Assembly: GCF_900105515.1 (NCBI RefSeq)
Contig: NZ_FNSY01000001.1
Location: forward strand, 5,878,001 to 5,942,000
Origin: Streptomyces sp. 2131.1
GTDB lineage: Bacteria; Actinomycetota; Actinomycetes; Streptomycetales; Streptomycetaceae
Length of the DNA stretch: 64,000 nt
Reading direction: 5' to 3'
Numbering within the stretch: position 1 is the stretch's first letter; every line of letters begins with the position of its first letter. The notes under the pieces are model-generated. The model did not search any database. It worked only from the letters and a program-made list of their open reading frames with translations, and was not told where the DNA came from. Below are positions 34,287 to 43,194 of this stretch, one piece after another. Both the position numbers and the translations under genes were made by a program.

Positions 34287-36845
34287 TTGCCAGACGAGGC
34301 CCAGCCAGTCGCCGCCCCGCAGCCCGACAAGCCCGAGGCGGCCCCCGTCACGCCCGCGACGCAGCAGCCCGCGGAGAAGCCGAAGCCCCCGGCGCCCCAG
34401 CCCGGCACGGGCGCGGCGTCCGCCGAGGCCGGCGGACCCGTACCCGCTTCGCCCGCCCAGCCGGCCGAGCCCGCCCCGACCGCGCCCAAGCCGCCGGCCA
34501 AGCCCGCGGCCGGGTCCCCGGCCCCGACCGGCCCGGCGTCCCGCTCGGGCGGCTCCTCCAACCGCGTCCGGGCCCGGCTCGCCCGCCTCGGCGTCCAGCG
34601 CTCCAGCCCGTACAACCCGGTCCTCGAACCGCTGCTGCGCATCGTCCGCGGCAACGACGCCAAGACCGAGACGTCCACGCTGCGCCAGATCGAACGGGCG
34701 TACCAGGTCGCGGAGCGCTGGCACCGCGGCCAGAAGCGCAAGAGTGGCGACCCGTACATCACGCACCCGCTCGCCGTGACCACGATCCTCGCCGAGCTGG
34801 GCATGGATCCGGCCACCCTGATGGCGGGGCTGCTGCACGACACGGTGGAGGACACCGAGTACGGCCTGGACACCCTGCGCCGCGACTTCGGCGACCAGGT
34901 CGCCCTGCTCGTCGACGGCGTCACCAAGCTCGACAAGGTCAAGTTCGGCGAGGCCGCGCAGGCCGAGACCGTGCGCAAGATGGTCGTCGCCATGGCCAAG
35001 GACCCGCGCGTCCTGGTCATCAAGCTCGCCGACCGGCTGCACAACATGCGCACCATGCGGTATCTCAAGCGGGAGAAGCAGGAGAAGAAGGCCCGCGAGA
35101 CGCTGGAGATCTACGCCCCGCTCGCCCACCGCCTGGGCATGAACACCATCAAGTGGGAGCTGGAGGACCTCGCCTTCGCGATCCTCTACCCCAAGATGTA
35201 CGACGAGATCGTGCGGCTCGTGGCCGAGCGCGCCCCCAAGCGCGACGAGTACCTCGCCATCGTCACCGACGAGGTCCAGGCCGACCTGCGCGCCGCCCGT
35301 ATCAAGGCCACCGTCACCGGACGCCCGAAGCACTACTACAGCGTCTACCAGAAGATGATCGTGCGGGGCCGCGACTTCGCCGAGATCTACGACCTTGTGG
35401 GCATCCGGGTCCTCGTCGACACCGTCCGCGACTGCTACGCGGCGCTCGGCACCGTCCACGCGCGATGGAACCCGGTCCCCGGCCGGTTCAAGGACTACAT
35501 CGCGATGCCCAAGTTCAACATGTACCAGTCGCTGCACACCACGGTGATCGGTCCCAGCGGCAAGCCCGTCGAGCTCCAGATCCGTACGTTCGACATGCAC
35601 CGCCGCGCCGAATACGGCATCGCCGCGCACTGGAAGTACAAGCAGGAGGCCGTCGCCGGCGCCTCCAAGGTCCGTACCGACGTCCCCAAGAACACCGGCC
35701 GGGGCCAGGACACGGTCAACGACATGGCGTGGCTGCGCCAGCTCCTGGACTGGCAGAAGGAGACCGAGGACCCCAGCGAGTTCCTGGAGTCGCTCCGCTT
35801 CGACCTCTCGCGCAACGAGGTCTTCGTCTTCACGCCGAAGGGCGACGTCATAGCGCTGCCGGCCGGGGCGACCCCGGTGGACTTCGCGTACGCCGTCCAC
35901 ACGGAGGTCGGCCACCGCACGATAGGCGCACGGGTCAACGGACGGCTCGTGCCGCTGGAGTCGACGCTCGACAACGGCGACCTGGTGGAGGTCTTCACCT
36001 CCAAGGCGGCCGGTGCCGGGCCCTCCCGCGACTGGCTGGGCTTCGTCAAGTCGCCCCGGGCCCGCAACAAGATCCGAGCCTGGTTCTCCAAGGAGCGGCG
36101 CGACGAGGCGATCGAGCAGGGCAAGGACGCCATCGCGCGGGCCATGCGCAAGCAGAACCTGCCGATCCAGCGCATCCTGACCGGCGACTCGCTGGTCACC
36201 CTGGCGCACGAGATGCGCTACCCCGACATCTCCTCGCTGTACGCCGCGATCGGCGAGGGCCACGTCGCCGCCGCGGGTGTCGTGCAGAAGCTGGTCCAGG
36301 CCCTCGGCGGCGAGGACGCGGCCAACGAGGACCTGGAGGAGAGCACCCCGCCCTCCCGCAGCCGCAACAAGCGCCGCTCCAACGCCGACCCCGGCGTCGT
36401 CGTCAAGGGTGTCGACGACGTGTGGGTCAAGCTCGCCCGCTGTTGTACGCCCGTGCCCGGCGACCCCATCATCGGCTTCGTCACCCGGGGCAGCGGCGTC
36501 TCCGTGCACCGCGCCGACTGCGTGAACGTCGACTCGCTCTCGCAGCAGCCGGAACGGATCCTGGAGGTCGAGTGGGCGCCCACGCAGTCCTCGGTCTTCC
36601 TCGTCGCCATCCAGGTCGAGGCCCTGGACCGGTCCCGGCTGCTGTCGGACGTCACCCGGGTGCTGTCCGACCAGCACGTCAACATCCTGTCCGCCGCCGT
36701 GCAGACCTCACGCGACCGGGTCGCCACCTCGCGCTTCACGTTCGAGATGGGCGACCCCAAGCACCTGGGCCACGTCCTGAAGGCGGTACGGGGTGTGGAG
36801 GGCGTGTACGACGTCTACCGGGTCACCTCCGCCCGCAGGCCGTAG
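34287..36845 (+). CDS. relA: Bifunctional (p)ppGpp synthetase/hydrolase RelA/SpoT
   Basis: 852-residue long RSH enzyme controlling the stringent response. A proline/alanine-rich N-terminal tail of about 100 residues precedes the HD hydrolase domain (HDTVED, His184-Asp185), the synthetase domain (RFKDYIAMPKFNMYQSLHT, Lys402), TGS, a zinc-finger-like region with KLARCCTPVPGD, and a C-terminal ACT domain. Both catalytic sites look intact. I chose the TTG at 34287, since AGGAG lies 6 nt upstream and the product would start MPDEAQP, as I recall for S. coelicolor RelA. ATG 34245 would add 14 residues. Confidence 0.94.
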   Translation: MPDEAQPVAAPQPDKPEAAPVTPATQQPAEKPKPPAPQPGTGAASAEAGGPVPASPAQPAEPAPTAPKPPAKPAAGSPAPTGPASRSGGSSNRVRARLARLGVQRSSPYNPVLEPLLRIVRGNDAKTETSTLRQIERAYQVAERWHRGQKRKSGDPYITHPLAVTTILAELGMDPATLMAGLLHDTVEDTEYGLDTLRRDFGDQVALLVDGVTKLDKVKFGEAAQAETVRKMVVAMAKDPRVLVIKLADRLHNMRTMRYLKREKQEKKARETLEIYAPLAHRLGMNTIKWELEDLAFAILYPKMYDEIVRLVAERAPKRDEYLAIVTDEVQADLRAARIKATVTGRPKHYYSVYQKMIVRGRDFAEIYDLVGIRVLVDTVRDCYAALGTVHARWNPVPGRFKDYIAMPKFNMYQSLHTTVIGPSGKPVELQIRTFDMHRRAEYGIAAHWKYKQEAVAGASKVRTDVPKNTGRGQDTVNDMAWLRQLLDWQKETEDPSEFLESLRFDLSRNEVFVFTPKGDVIALPAGATPVDFAYAVHTEVGHRTIGARVNGRLVPLESTLDNGDLVEVFTSKAAGAGPSRDWLGFVKSPRARNKIRAWFSKERRDEAIEQGKDAIARAMRKQNLPIQRILTGDSLVTLAHEMRYPDISSLYAAIGEGHVAAAGVVQKLVQALGGEDAANEDLEESTPPSRSRNKRRSNADPGVVVKGVDDVWVKLARCCTPVPGDPIIGFVTRGSGVSVHRADCVNVDSLSQQPERILEVEWAPTQSSVFLVAIQVEALDRSRLLSDVTRVLSDQHVNILSAAVQTSRDRVATSRFTFEMGDPKHLGHVLKAVRGVEGVYDVYRVTSARRP

Positions 36846-37058
36846 GGCGTGTCCGCGAAGTCCCGTCTGGCCCGCGACGCCCGGAACGCTCTCTCGCCGC
36901 ACCGGCCGAGATCCCGAGTACGTCCTGTACGAGGGATCGCGGCCGGCACGCCGAGAAATGGGGTCTCCCCTGTTCGAGCGAAGCCGAGAACTCGGGGATG
37001 CACCAGACGCCGCGGGCCACGCCCTTCGGGCGTACGACGGGTTTTTGCGGACACGCCC
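36845..37058. repeat. 214-bp MITE-like inverted-repeat element
   Basis: Ends with 12-bp perfect terminal inverted repeats: GGGCGTGTCCGC at 36845-36856 and its complement at 37047-37058. Similarity extends to about 22 bp with mismatches. Inside is a 12-bp hairpin with one mismatch (36904-36915 with 36933-36944) around GTAC-GTCCT-GTAC. It fills the gap between relA and the convergent ALF gene; its left end includes the last base of the relA stop. No transposase is encoded. It looks like a non-autonomous mobile element or a dispersed intergenic repeat, and probably also ends both transcripts. Confidence 0.6.
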
Positions 37059-37067
37059 CAGGGGGCC

Positions 37068-37673
37068 CTACGCGTCGACCTCGTACTGGCCGTACTCCAG
37101 GAAGTAGCGCATCTCCTCGGGCGTGCCCTGGATGGCCTCGATGACGGCGGCACGCATCGCGTCGCTGATGCCGGGCCGGGCGAGGATGGTGAAGAGGGCG
37201 ACCTGGTCGTCCTCGGCCTGGGCGAGGCGGTAGCCGGTCTCCAGCCACTGGCGGGTCTTGACCGGGTCGTCGCTGTCGAGGAGCGCGTTGATCTCCTTGG
37301 TGACGCGCTTGCCGGAGTCCGGGTCGGCGAGGATGCGGAACAGCGCGACGCGGTCGTCCATCGCCTGCGCCGCCGCGTAGCCGGTCTTCAGCCACTCGCG
37401 CATCCGCGCCACGTCATGGCTGTCGAGGAGCGCGTTGACCTCCTTGATGACGCCCTTGCCGGAGTCCGGGTCGGCGAGGATGCGGAACAGGGCGACGCGG
37501 ACGTCGTCGTCGGACATCTCGTCCACCGGGACGTCGGGGCTCCAGACGGCCGGCGCGACGGCGGTGGCGGTGGCCGGGGACGCGGTCCCGGCGGCGAAGG
37601 CCGGGCCGGACAGCAGGAGGACGGGGGCCAGGGCGGCGGCCGCGGCGGTCAGCGCCACGCGGGACGATCTCAT
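37068..37673 (-). CDS. Secreted ALF-repeat protein
   Basis: 201-residue exported protein. A Sec signal peptide (basic MRSSR, hydrophobic core to about 25, AFA-A cleavage site) is followed by a short spacer and three repeats of about 45 residues. Each carries the ALF pattern: VALFRILAD, VALFRILAD and VALFTILAR. The first two repeats are nearly identical at DNA level, a sign of recent duplication. ALF repeats are of unknown function and are common in Streptomyces secreted proteins. The protein converges on relA across the MITE-like element. Confidence 0.85.
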   Translation of the reverse strand: MRSSRVALTAAAAALAPVLLLSGPAFAAGTASPATATAVAPAVWSPDVPVDEMSDDDVRVALFRILADPDSGKGVIKEVNALLDSHDVARMREWLKTGYAAAQAMDDRVALFRILADPDSGKRVTKEINALLDSDDPVKTRQWLETGYRLAQAEDDQVALFTILARPGISDAMRAAVIEAIQGTPEEMRYFLEYGQYEVDA

Positions 37674-37873
37674 CGAAAACCTGCCTCAACTAAGGGAACG
37701 TACAAGGGAATCCGGCTGGCCTCGCGGCCTGCCGGCGGGAAGAGCATCACCCCTGGGAGCGTCCCGATTCATTGCCTGATCCCGGCAGTCGTCGCCCCCT
37801 CGTCGCTGCCCTGCGCATGACGAAAGGGCCCTCCCGCGTGTATGCGGAAAGGCCCCTTCGACGGTGCGGGCTG

Positions 37874-39103
37874 TCAGCCGCCGAACTCCTCCAGGCCCTT
37901 GAGCGCCTGGTCGAGCAGGGCCTGCCGGCCCTCCAGCTCACGGGCCAGCTTGTCCGCCCGGGCGTTGTTGCCCGAGGCACGGGCCGTGTCGATCTGTCCG
38001 CGCAGCTTGTCCACGGCAGCCTGGAGCTGACCGGTCAGACCCGCGGCGCGGGCCCGCGCCTCCGGGTTCGTCCGGCGCCACTCGGACTCCTCGGCCTCCT
38101 GGAGCGCGCGCTCCACCGCCTGCATCCGCCCCTCGACCTTCGGACGGGCGTCACGCGGCACGTGACCGATGGCCTCCCAGCGCTCGTTGAGGGCCCGGAA
38201 CGCGGACCTGGCCGCCTTCAGGTCCGTCACCGGCACCAGCTTCTCGGCCTCGTCGGCGAGCTCCTCCTTGAGCTTGAGGTTCTCGCCCTGCTCCGCGTCC
38301 CGCTCCGCGAAGACCTCGCCGCGGGCGGCGAAGAAGACGTCCTGGGCACCGCGGAAACGGTTCCACAGGTCGTCCTCGGCCTCGCGCTGGGCGCGGCCCG
38401 CCGCCTTCCACTGGGTCATCAGGTCGCGGTAGCGGGCGGCCGTCGTCCCCCAGTCCGTCGACCCGGAGAGCGCCTCGGCCTCGACGACCAGCCGCTCCTT
38501 GACCTTGCGGGCATCCTCGCGCTGGGCGTCCAGCGAGGCGAAGTGGGCCTTGCGGCGCTTGGAGAACGCCGAGCGGGCGTGCGAGAAACGGTGCCACAGC
38601 TCGTCGTCGGACTTGCGGTCGAGCCGGGGCAGGCCCTTCCACGTGTCCACGAGGGCGCGCAGCCGCTCGCCCGCGGAACGCCACTGCTCGCTCTGCGCCA
38701 GCTCCTCGGCCTCGGCGACCAGGGCCTCCTTGGCGTGCTTCGCCTCGTCGGCCTGCTTCGCCTTCTGTGCCTTGCGCTCCTCGCGCCGCGAGTCGACCGT
38801 CGCGACGAGCGCGTCCAGCCGCTTGCGCAGCGCGTCCAGGTCGCCGACGGCGTGGTGCTCGTCGACCTGGCCGCGCAGGTGCTCGATGGCGGTCGTCGCG
38901 TCCTTCGCGGACAGATCGGTGGTCTTCACCCGCCGTTCGAGGAGGCCGATCTCGACCACAATGCCCTCGTACTTGCGCTCGAAGTAGGCCAGGGCCTCCT
39001 CCGGTGAACCGGCCTGCCACGATCCGACGACCTGCTCGCCGTCGGCTGTACGCACGTACACGGTGCCCGTCTCATCGACACGGCCCCACGGGTCGCTGCT
39101 CAC
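37874..39103 (-). CDS. DUF349-repeat coiled-coil protein
   Basis: 409-residue, highly charged helical protein made of repeated DUF349 units. Recurrent W-containing patterns are SEQWRSAGERLRALVDTWKGLPRL, STDWGTTAARYRDLMTQWKAAGRA and KAARSAFRALNERWEAIGHVP. No membrane segment is seen. Function is unproven; DUF349 proteins in other bacteria have been tied to nucleic-acid or chaperone-like roles. Start GTG 39103 (MSSDPWGRVDETG); the frame is open 29 codons upstream without support. Confidence 0.85.
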   Translation of the reverse strand: MSSDPWGRVDETGTVYVRTADGEQVVGSWQAGSPEEALAYFERKYEGIVVEIGLLERRVKTTDLSAKDATTAIEHLRGQVDEHHAVGDLDALRKRLDALVATVDSRREERKAQKAKQADEAKHAKEALVAEAEELAQSEQWRSAGERLRALVDTWKGLPRLDRKSDDELWHRFSHARSAFSKRRKAHFASLDAQREDARKVKERLVVEAEALSGSTDWGTTAARYRDLMTQWKAAGRAQREAEDDLWNRFRGAQDVFFAARGEVFAERDAEQGENLKLKEELADEAEKLVPVTDLKAARSAFRALNERWEAIGHVPRDARPKVEGRMQAVERALQEAEESEWRRTNPEARARAAGLTGQLQAAVDKLRGQIDTARASGNNARADKLARELEGRQALLDQALKGLEEFGG

Positions 39104-39276
39104 AGCGCCTCCTCCACCTGATGCCCGCGAGGGGATCACCCCCCTGGCATCGTCCACAGTTTCCTGGGGCGGGCAGCGCCCGCCCTGCACGACGCCAATC
39201 TAGGCGACGGGCCGCCCGGCTGTCCGCACTCGGCGAGGCCGGATTTATTCGGCCCCACCGCGCGTACGCACCGGGA

Positions 39277-40077
39277 TCACACCTTGTCGACGGTGAGCTT
39301 CGAGATGTCCACGGCCTTCTTCGGCGCACCGTCGGCGCCGCCGCCCTCCACACCGGCCTTGCCGATGGCCTCGACGGCCTTGAGGGACTTCGCGTCCATC
39401 GTGCCGAACGGCGTGTAGCTGGGCGGCAGTTTGCTGTCCTTGTAGACGAGGAAGAACTGGCTGCCGCCGGTGTGCGCCTGGCCGGTGTTGGCCATCGCCA
39501 CCGTGCCCGCCGGGTACGTCACCGAGCCGTCCGCGCCCGCCTTGCCCAGCGCGGTCAGGTTCTCGTCGGGGATCGTGTATCCGGGGCCGCCCGTACCGTC
39601 GCCCTTGGGGTCGCCGCACTGAAGGACGAAGATGCCGTCCGTCGTCAGCCGGTGGCACTTCGTCCCGTCGAAGAACTTCTTGTCGGCCAGCGACTTGAAC
39701 GAGTTCGTGGTGTGCGGGGTCTTCGACGCGTCCATGGTGAACGCGATGTCGCCCTGGCTCGTCTTGAGCGACATCGTGTACCGGGCCTTCTTGTCGATCT
39801 TCATCGCCGGCTCCGGCTTCGCCTCCTCCGTGGGCGAGGCGGAGGGCGAGGCCTCGGCGGACGGGCTCTGACTCGCCGCGGCGTCCGTCTTGTCCTTGTC
39901 GTCGTCCCCGCCGGCGGCGAGGTACGTGGCACCGCCGATGACCGCCACCACGGCGACCGCCGAGGTGATGACGAGCGTCAGCCGCCTCGTCCGGCGGCGC
40001 GCCTCCTCCCGGCGCTGCTGCTGCCGCTCGTACTTCTCCCTGGCGAGCTGCCGCCGCCGCTGATCGCTGGTGACCAC
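39277..40077 (-). CDS. Membrane-anchored cyclophilin-type peptidyl-prolyl isomerase
   Basis: 266 residues. A basic N-terminal helix (QRRREEARRRTRR) precedes one membrane anchor (LTLVITSAVAVVAVIGGATYLAA, about 33-55), then a Ser/Pro/Glu linker and a cyclophilin domain outside the membrane. Core motifs are FDGTKCHRLTTDGIFVLQCGDPKGDGTGGPGY, GTVAMANTG and GSQFFLVYKDSKLPPSYTPFG; the substrate-binding arginine is represented in KCHR. It may help fold exported proteins. Start GTG 40077 with GGGAG about 9 nt upstream. It is divergent from the MBL gene. Confidence 0.9.
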   Translation of the reverse strand: MVTSDQRRRQLAREKYERQQQRREEARRRTRRLTLVITSAVAVVAVIGGATYLAAGGDDDKDKTDAAASQSPSAEASPSASPTEEAKPEPAMKIDKKARYTMSLKTSQGDIAFTMDASKTPHTTNSFKSLADKKFFDGTKCHRLTTDGIFVLQCGDPKGDGTGGPGYTIPDENLTALGKAGADGSVTYPAGTVAMANTGQAHTGGSQFFLVYKDSKLPPSYTPFGTMDAKSLKAVEAIGKAGVEGGGADGAPKKAVDISKLTVDKV

Positions 40078-40226
40078 CGGGTGTTCTCCCTTGTACGTCG
40101 TGTGTTCGAGCCTGGGTTGCCCCGTACCGTATATGGGTTAGCTGTGGAATGAGGAGCGCCGGTAGGCTCTGAACTGCTGCGACCTCGCAGCCGCCCCTTT
40201 CTGTAGGACGACCATTAAGGACGATC

Positions 40227-40922
40227 GTGCTGATTGCCGGGTTCCCCGCCGGGGCCTGGGGGACCAACTGTTATCTGGTCGCCCCCGCCGCGGGTGAGGA
40301 GTGCGTGATCATCGACCCGGGCCACCAGGCCGCCTCCGGAGTCGAGGAGACGCTGAAGAAGCATCGGCTGAAGCCCGTCGCCGTCGTCCTCACCCACGGA
40401 CACATCGACCACGTCGCCTCGGTCGTCCCGGTGTGCGGCGCGCACGACGTCCCCGCCTGGATCCACCCCGAGGACCGCTACATGATGAGCGACCCGGAGA
40501 AGGCCCTCGGCCGCTCCATCGGGATGCCGCTCATGGGCGAGCTGACGGTGGGGGAGCCGGACGACGTCCAGGAGCTGACCGACGGCGCGCGGCTGCGGCT
40601 CGCGGGCATGGAGTTCGGCGTCTCGCACGCGCCCGGCCATACCAAGGGGTCGGTGACGTTCAGGATGCCCGAGACCCCCGAGGTACCCCAGGTCCTCTTC
40701 TCGGGCGACCTGCTCTTCGCCGGCTCCGTCGGACGCACCGACCTGCCCGGCGGCGACCACGCCGAGCTCCTCGAGTCGCTGGCCCGTGTGTGCCTGCCGC
40801 TCGACGACTCGACCGTGGTGCTGTCCGGCCACGGCCCCCAGACGACCATCGGCCGCGAGCGTGCCACCAATCCGTTCCTGACCGGAATGAACGGTGTGGA
40901 CGCGCCCCGGCGAGGAATGTGA
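40227..40922 (+). CDS. Metallo-beta-lactamase-fold hydrolase (glyoxalase II-like)
   Basis: 231-residue hydrolase. The metal-binding motif is THGHID-H with His57, His59, Asp61 and His62. Further ligands are in SHAPGHTKGS and FSGDLLFAGSVGRTDLPGG, and the last histidine is in LSGHGPQTT. The pattern is that of the glyoxalase II-like thioesterase branch; the real substrate is unknown. GTG 40227. Only 13 bp separate it from hisS, an arrangement common in actinobacteria. Confidence 0.9.
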   Translation: MLIAGFPAGAWGTNCYLVAPAAGEECVIIDPGHQAASGVEETLKKHRLKPVAVVLTHGHIDHVASVVPVCGAHDVPAWIHPEDRYMMSDPEKALGRSIGMPLMGELTVGEPDDVQELTDGARLRLAGMEFGVSHAPGHTKGSVTFRMPETPEVPQVLFSGDLLFAGSVGRTDLPGGDHAELLESLARVCLPLDDSTVVLSGHGPQTTIGRERATNPFLTGMNGVDAPRRGM

Positions 40923-40935
40923 CGAGAGCGGAATC

Positions 40936-42198
40936 GTGAGCACCTTCAAGGCCCCCAAGGGCACGTACGACCTGACCCCGCCGGACTCCGCGAAGTACCT
41001 CGCGGTGCGTGAGGCCATCGCCGCGCCGCTGAAGAACTCCGGCTACGGCTACATCGAGACCCCGGGTTTCGAGGACGTGGCCCTGTTCTCCCGCGGCGTC
41101 GGCGAGTCCACCGACATCGTGACCAAGGAGATGTACACCCTCACCACCAAGGGCGGCTCCCAGCTCGCCCTGCGTCCCGAGGGCACCGCGTCCGTGCTGC
41201 GCGCCGCCCTGGAGGCCAACCTCCACAAGCTCGGCAACCTGCCGGTCAAGCTCTGGTACTCCGGCTCGTACTACCGCTACGAGCGCCCGCAGAAGGGCCG
41301 CTACCGCCACTTCTCGCAGGTCGGGGCCGAGGCCATCGGCGCCGAGGACCCGGCGCTGGACGCCGAGCTGATCATCCTGGCCGACCAGGCGTACCGTGCG
41401 CTGGGCCTGCGCGAGTTCCGCATCCTGCTGAACTCGCTGGGCGACAAGGAGTGCCGTCCCGTCTACCGCGACGCGCTCCAGGGCTTCCTGCGCGAGCTGG
41501 ACCTGGACGAGGAGACCCGTCGGCGCATCGAGATCAACCCGCTGCGGGTCCTCGACGACAAGCGCCCCGAGGTCCAGAAGCAGCTGACCGGCGCCCCCGT
41601 GCTGCGCGACTTCCTGTGCGACGCCTGCAAGGCGTACCACGAGGAGGTGCGCGACCTGCTCAACGAGGCGGGCGTGATCTACGAGGACGACGAGAAGCTC
41701 GTCCGCGGCCTCGACTACTACACGCGCACCACCTTCGAGTTCGTCCACGACGGCCTCGGCTCGCAGTCGGCGGTGGGCGGCGGCGGCCGCTACGACGGCC
41801 TCTCCGAGATGATCGGCGGCCCGGCACTCCCGTCGGTCGGCTGGGCGCTCGGCGTGGACCGCACGGTCCTCGCGCTGGAGGCCGAGGGCATCGAGCTGGA
41901 GCTGCCCTCCACCACCAGCGTCTTCGCCGTCCCGCTGGGCGAGGAGGCCCGCCGGGTCCTGTTCGGCGTGGTCACGCGGCTGCGCCGGGAGGGCGTGGCC
42001 GCGGACTTCGCGTACGGCGGCCGGGGCCTGAAGGGTGCGATGAAGAGCGCCAACCGCTCGGGCGCCCGGTTCACGATCGTGGCCGGTGAGCGCGACCTGG
42101 CCGAGGGCCACGTCCAGCTCAAGGACATGGAGTCCGGCGAGCAGACGCCCGTCCCGGTGTCCGATGTCGTCGAGACGGTGCGCGCGCGCCTGGCGTGA
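40936..42198 (+). CDS. hisS: Histidyl-tRNA synthetase
   Basis: 420-residue class II synthetase. Motif 2 is SYYRYERPQKGRYRHFSQ. The histidine-specific motif appears as GLDYYTRTTFEFVHD, and motif 3 as VGWALGVDRTVLALE. The C-terminal anticodon-binding domain starts near 330. GTG 40936 (MSTFKAPKGTYD) gives the usual N-terminus; 14 upstream in-frame codons are unlikely to be used. Confidence 0.96.
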   Translation: MSTFKAPKGTYDLTPPDSAKYLAVREAIAAPLKNSGYGYIETPGFEDVALFSRGVGESTDIVTKEMYTLTTKGGSQLALRPEGTASVLRAALEANLHKLGNLPVKLWYSGSYYRYERPQKGRYRHFSQVGAEAIGAEDPALDAELIILADQAYRALGLREFRILLNSLGDKECRPVYRDALQGFLRELDLDEETRRRIEINPLRVLDDKRPEVQKQLTGAPVLRDFLCDACKAYHEEVRDLLNEAGVIYEDDEKLVRGLDYYTRTTFEFVHDGLGSQSAVGGGGRYDGLSEMIGGPALPSVGWALGVDRTVLALEAEGIELELPSTTSVFAVPLGEEARRVLFGVVTRLRREGVAADFAYGGRGLKGAMKSANRSGARFTIVAGERDLAEGHVQLKDMESGEQTPVPVSDVVETVRARLA

Positions 42199-42203
42199 GG
42201 CGT

Positions 42204-42232
42204 TCCCGGGGGCGGCGGGTCCGCCTCCGGGA
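42204..42232. terminator. Terminator after hisS
   Basis: 12-bp inverted repeat with one G-T pair (42204-42215 with 42221-42232), 5-nt loop, 5 bp after the hisS stop. The remaining 240 bp before the VKOR gene shows no gene. Confidence 0.7.
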
Positions 42233-42475
42233 CCACGTCAACGTGATGGGTGCGGATTCATCCCGCACGGTGATTCCGTCCGCGCTCTCGGTGACGCCCG
42301 GGTGACGGCCCGGCGGGCGGTGATCGCCCTCGTCGCGGCTGCGGGGCGGGGATTCCGCTCCCGCGCCGCCCCGTATTCACGCGCACGTCTTTATGTGCAT
42401 CGAACGGAAGAGCGGCCCGGCCGTGCGGCACAATGACCCTGCCCCAGCAGGCCACCCAGTGACGGAAACGGCGAT

Positions 42476-43111
42476 ATGACGACTGCAGCGGTTGACCATC
42501 CCTCCTCCGACCAGGACGAGCGCGGCGGGAAGCGGACCATCGGCGGCAGTCGCGCGCTGGCCATCCTGCTGATGATCACGGGTGCCGCCGGTACGCTCGC
42601 CGCATGGGTCATCACGCTGGACAAGCTCAAGATGATGGAGGACCCGTCCTTCGTCCCGGGCTGCAGCCTCAACCCCGTGGTGGCCTGCGGCAACATCATG
42701 AAGAGCGAGCAGGCGTCCGCCTTCGGCTTCCCCAACCCCTGGCTCGGCATGGTCACCTACCCGGTGATCATCGGCATCGGCCTGGCCCTGCTCGCCGGGG
42801 CGCGCTTCCGCCCCTGGTACTGGCTCGGCATGAACGCGGGCACGCTGTTCGGCGTCGGCTTCTGCACCTGGCTCCAGTACCAGTCGCTGTACAACATCAA
42901 CTCGCTGTGCCTGTGGTGCTGCCTGGCCTGGGTCGCCACCATCCTCATGTTCTGCTACGTCACCACGCACAACATCCGGCACGGGATCATCCCCGCGCCC
43001 TCCTGGCTGCGCAACGGACTCACCGAGTTCCACTGGGTGCCCCCGGTGCTGTGGATCGGCATCATCGGCATGCTCATCCTCACCCGCTGGTGGGACTTCT
43101 GGACCAGCTGA
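42476..43111 (+). CDS. Vitamin K epoxide reductase (VKOR) family protein
   Basis: 211-residue membrane enzyme with about five helices that reoxidises extracytoplasmic disulfide-forming proteins by passing electrons to quinone, the actinobacterial counterpart of DsbB. The external loop cysteines are Cys63 and Cys71 (PGCSLNPVVACG). The active pair is CLWC, Cys145-Cys148, at the start of a later helix. ATG 42476. No DsbA partner is adjacent; the DsbA-like protein at 3560-4075 lacks a signal peptide and is unlikely to be the partner. Confidence 0.9.
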   Translation: MTTAAVDHPSSDQDERGGKRTIGGSRALAILLMITGAAGTLAAWVITLDKLKMMEDPSFVPGCSLNPVVACGNIMKSEQASAFGFPNPWLGMVTYPVIIGIGLALLAGARFRPWYWLGMNAGTLFGVGFCTWLQYQSLYNINSLCLWCCLAWVATILMFCYVTTHNIRHGIIPAPSWLRNGLTEFHWVPPVLWIGIIGMLILTRWWDFWTS

Positions 43112-43135
43112 CCCGCTGACCTGAGCCTTCCACGG

Positions 43136-43161
43136 CTCCGGGCCGGACGACCGGCCCGGAG
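43136..43161. terminator. Terminator after the VKOR gene
   Basis: Perfect 11-bp inverted repeat (43136-43146 with 43151-43161) with a 4-nt ACGA loop, 24 bp after the VKOR stop. The rarA promoter begins 3 bp later. Confidence 0.75.
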
Positions 43162-43164
43162 GCG

Positions 43165-43187
43165 TTGTCAGTGGGGTGGCATAGGCT
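43165..43187 (+). promoter_or_regulatory. RecA-independent DNA-damage-type promoter of rarA, leaderless
   Basis: TTGTCAGTGG (43165-43174), 7 bp, then TAGGCT (43182-43187): the same module and spacing as the mycobacterial RecA-NDp promoter. The -10 ends 7 bp before GTG 43195, so the message would start at or next to the start codon with no Shine-Dalgarno. Confidence 0.7.
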
Positions 43188-43194
43188 TCGAGAC

